Assembly (NCBI GenBank): GCA_002358555.1
Contig: DEPC01000258.1
Coordinates: 1-34,560 of the forward strand
DNA length: 34,560 nt
Direction: 5' to 3'
Source: Hungatella sp. UBA3402
GTDB lineage: Bacteria; Bacillota; Clostridia; Lachnospirales; Lachnospiraceae
The translations under genes were made by a program, and so were the position numbers. Of this stretch, positions 32,003 through 34,560 are shown in pieces. The notes beneath the pieces were generated by a model. That model worked only from the letters and a program-made list of their open reading frames with translations. It did not search any database and was not told where the DNA came from. How positions within the stretch are numbered: the stretch's first letter is position 1; each line of letters starts with the position of its first letter.

Positions 32003-34560
32003 GTGAAAAAGTACGGTGTAAATGAGTTAAGAAAAATGTTTTTGAATTTCTTTGAAAGTAAAGACCATTTGGCCATGAAAAGCTTTTCTTTGGTTCCTCA
32101 TAATGACAACAGCCTGCTACTCATCAACTCTGGTATGGCGCCTTTAAAACCATATTTTACAGGACAGGAGATTCCTCCTAAGAGGCGAGTGACTACATGC
32201 CAGAAATGTATCCGTACAGGTGATATCGAAAATATCGGAAAAACTGCCCGTCATGGCACTTTTTTTGAGATGTTAGGAAACTTTTCTTTTGGAGACTATT
32301 TTAAGACAGAAGCCATCCATTGGTCCTGGGAGTTTTTGACAGAAGTTATAGGATTGGAAGCTGACCGATTGTATCCGTCAGTTTATTTAGAAGATGATGA
32401 GGCTTACAATATCTGGAACAAGGAAATTGGGATTCCGAAAGAACGAATTTTCCGGTTTGGCAAGGAAGATAATTTCTGGGAGCATGGGGCTGGACCCTGT
32501 GGTCCCTGTTCTGAGATTTATTATGACCGTGGAGAAAAGTATGGCTGTAAAAAGCCAGATTGTACAGTTGGATGTGATTGTGACCGTTATATAGAAGTAT
32601 GGAACAATGTGTTTACTCAGTTTGAGAATGACGGACATGGCAATTACACAGAATTAGTTCAGAAAAATATTGATACTGGCATGGGGCTAGAGCGTTTGGC
32701 AGTGGTTGTCCAAGATGTAGATTCTTTATTTACCGTGGATACCAACAAAGCTCTTCTTGATGAAGTATGTGCTATGGCACATACGCACTATCAGGAGGAT
32801 GAGAAAAAAGATATATCCCTGCGCATTATTGCTGACCATGTAAAGTCCTGTACATTTATGATTTCTGATGGCATTATGCCGTCCAATGAAAGCCGTGGAT
32901 ATGTACTTCGCCGTCTTTTACGTCGTGCAGCTCGTCATGGCCGTCTGCTTGGCATTGAGGGAAGATTTTTAGCAGAACTTAGCAAGACTGTGATAGCTCT
33001 GTCTAAGGACGGATATCCAGAGTTGGAAGAAAAACAGGCTATGATTTTAAAAGTACTCAGTGAAGAAGAGGAGAAATTCAATAAAACCATTGACCAAGGC
33101 TTAGCCATTTTAAATGATATGGAACAAGCTATGATAAAGGCAGGCTCTTCTACATTATCTGGTGCTGATGCATTTAAATTGTATGATACCTATGGATTCC
33201 CTCTGGATTTAACCATTGAGATTCTGGAGGAAAAGAATTTTAAGGTAGATGAGCAGGGCTTTCAGGCTGCCATGAAGGAACAGAGAGAGAAGGCACGGGC
33301 AGCCCGCAAAACTACCAATTATATGGGAGCTGATGTCACCGTATATCAGTCTATTCCAGCAGAGATTTCTTCCAAGTTTGTTGGATATGACCGTTTAAGC
33401 CATGATTCTGTTATTTCTGTACTTACCACAGAGACCGAAATTGTAGAAGCGCTGACAGATGGGCAGACTGGAACTGTGATTGTAGACGAGACACCTTTTT
33501 ATGGAACTATGGGCGGTCAACAGGCTGATGTGGGAGTTATTTTCTGCCAGGGCGGCAGGTTTGAAGTGGAGGATACCATTCATTTACAGGGCGGAAAGAT
33601 TGGCCATGTCGGGAAGATGACAGAAGGAATGTTCAAGACAGGAGATAAAGTAACTCTGTCTGTAAGTGAGAAGAATCGTCTGTCTACAGGTAAGAATCAC
33701 AGTGCCACTCATCTTCTACAGAAAGCTCTGCGCACTGTGCTTGGGGATCATGTAGAGCAGGCCGGCTCCTATGTGGATGCAGGAAGACTCCGCTTTGACT
33801 TTACTCATTTTTCTGCCATGACTCCTGAGGAGTTACAAAGGGTAGAGGATTTGGTCAATGAAAAGATTCGAGAAGATTTGAAGGTAATCACAGAAGAGAT
33901 GAGCTTGGACGAAGCGAAAAAGACAGGAGCTATGGCATTGTTCGGAGAGAAATATGGCGATACTGTGCGTGTAGTAAAGATGGGAGATTTTTCTGTAGAG
34001 CTTTGTGGAGGTACACATGTAGCTGATACAGGTATGATTACAGCTTTCAAGATTCTTTCTGAGACTGGAATCGCGGCAAATGTCCGAAGAATTGAGGCTT
34101 TGACCGGAGAAGGACTTATGGCTTACTATCAAGAAGTGGAAAAAGAGCTTCTTAATGCAGTAAAAGCTGCTAAGACGACTCCAGCAGAGCTGACTCATAA
34201 GATTGAATCTCTCCTTGGAGAAATTAAGTTCCTTCATTCTGAAAATGAAAAACTGAAAAGCAAGTTAGCCAACAATGCCATGGGTGATGTCATGAGTCAA
34301 GTGATAGAAGTACAGGGAGTCAAGGTCTTAGCAACCAAGGTAGCTGATGTGGATATGAATGGACTGCGAAACTTAGGCGATCAGATGAAGGAAAAAATGG
34401 GTGAAGGTGTTATTGTGATTGCATCGGCCCAGGATGGCAAAGTGAACCTTATGGCTACTGTTACACAGGGAGCTCAGAAAAAAGGAGCTCATGCAGGAAA
34501 TTTAATCAAAGCGATTGCTAGATTTGTGGGCGGAGGCGGAGGCGGACGTCCCAATATGGC
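32003..34560 (+). CDS. alaS: Alanyl-tRNA synthetase, 3' end cut by window
   Basis: An open frame from the GTG at 32003 (GGAGG seven bases upstream) runs to the window end, giving about 852 residues of an expected 875-880. The class II catalytic core is visible (RKMFLNFFESKDHLAMKSFSLVPHNDNSLLLINSGMAPLKPYFTG, GNFSFGDYFK, GMGLERLAVV). It is followed by the helical tRNA-binding region, the editing domain with zinc motifs HSATH and CGGTH, and the C-Ala domain ending in GGGGGGRP. It charges tRNA-Ala and clears mischarged Ser/Gly. Only about the last 25 residues are missing. Confidence 0.96.
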   Translation, partial: MKKYGVNELRKMFLNFFESKDHLAMKSFSLVPHNDNSLLLINSGMAPLKPYFTGQEIPPKRRVTTCQKCIRTGDIENIGKTARHGTFFEMLGNFSFGDYFKTEAIHWSWEFLTEVIGLEADRLYPSVYLEDDEAYNIWNKEIGIPKERIFRFGKEDNFWEHGAGPCGPCSEIYYDRGEKYGCKKPDCTVGCDCDRYIEVWNNVFTQFENDGHGNYTELVQKNIDTGMGLERLAVVVQDVDSLFTVDTNKALLDEVCAMAHTHYQEDEKKDISLRIIADHVKSCTFMISDGIMPSNESRGYVLRRLLRRAARHGRLLGIEGRFLAELSKTVIALSKDGYPELEEKQAMILKVLSEEEEKFNKTIDQGLAILNDMEQAMIKAGSSTLSGADAFKLYDTYGFPLDLTIEILEEKNFKVDEQGFQAAMKEQREKARAARKTTNYMGADVTVYQSIPAEISSKFVGYDRLSHDSVISVLTTETEIVEALTDGQTGTVIVDETPFYGTMGGQQADVGVIFCQGGRFEVEDTIHLQGGKIGHVGKMTEGMFKTGDKVTLSVSEKNRLSTGKNHSATHLLQKALRTVLGDHVEQAGSYVDAGRLRFDFTHFSAMTPEELQRVEDLVNEKIREDLKVITEEMSLDEAKKTGAMALFGEKYGDTVRVVKMGDFSVELCGGTHVADTGMITAFKILSETGIAANVRRIEALTGEGLMAYYQEVEKELLNAVKAAKTTPAELTHKIESLLGEIKFLHSENEKLKSKLANNAMGDVMSQVIEVQGVKVLATKVADVDMNGLRNLGDQMKEKMGEGVIVIASAQDGKVNLMATVTQGAQKKGAHAGNLIKAIARFVGGGGGGRPNM

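Noticed and set aside
34530..34554. Gly-codon run at the window end as a simple repeat
   Set aside because: It encodes the normal glycine-rich motif of the alanyl-tRNA synthetase C-Ala domain.

Overview
The window looks like chromosomal DNA of a low-GC Firmicute, most likely a gut Clostridia of the Lachnospiraceae type (inferred, not proven). Support comes from strong AGGAGG-type ribosome sites, sigma-A promoters, U-tailed terminators, the tig-clpP-clpX-lon-engB protein quality-control order, and many AraC-type sugar regulators. I see no tRNA, rRNA, CRISPR array, prophage or intact insertion sequence.

Layout. 1-3228: an hflK-hflC (SPFH membrane protein) pair, then metF. 3264-5648: an AraC regulator divergent from a PHP-type histidinol phosphatase and a small VOC/glyoxalase-fold protein. 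5761-8742: a GH1 6-phospho-beta-glucosidase divergent from a 445-residue AraC regulator, with two interlocked promoters and an inverted-repeat operator between them. 8961-14236: another AraC regulator, then a cluster for unsaturated uronate disaccharides: a GH88 hydrolase, a GPH-type symporter, an RpiB-fold isomerase resembling DhuI, and a discoidin-like protein of unknown function. 14240-14445: a 206-bp element with long imperfect terminal inverted repeats fills the space before a MATE transporter gene broken by a one-base frameshift. 16126-17970: an orphan 614-residue P-loop GTPase in an AT-rich setting.

18222-26113: galE, then tig, clpP, clpX, lon and engB, the folding and proteolysis core. 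26320-28413: a beta-CASP metallo-hydrolase and ribonuclease HI. 28596-34560: a membrane-anchored LprI-like protein, a FIST sensor protein paired with a membrane-free MCP signalling protein, a 39-residue membrane peptide gene, and alaS, which runs off the window end.

The most interesting points are the orphan GTPase, with a Cys/His-rich insert between its nucleotide motifs; the split FIST/MCP pair; the MITE-like element; the uronate cluster with its orphan discoidin-like gene; and several regulatory inverted repeats placed on core promoters. Functions are assigned by motif recognition only; no database search was run.
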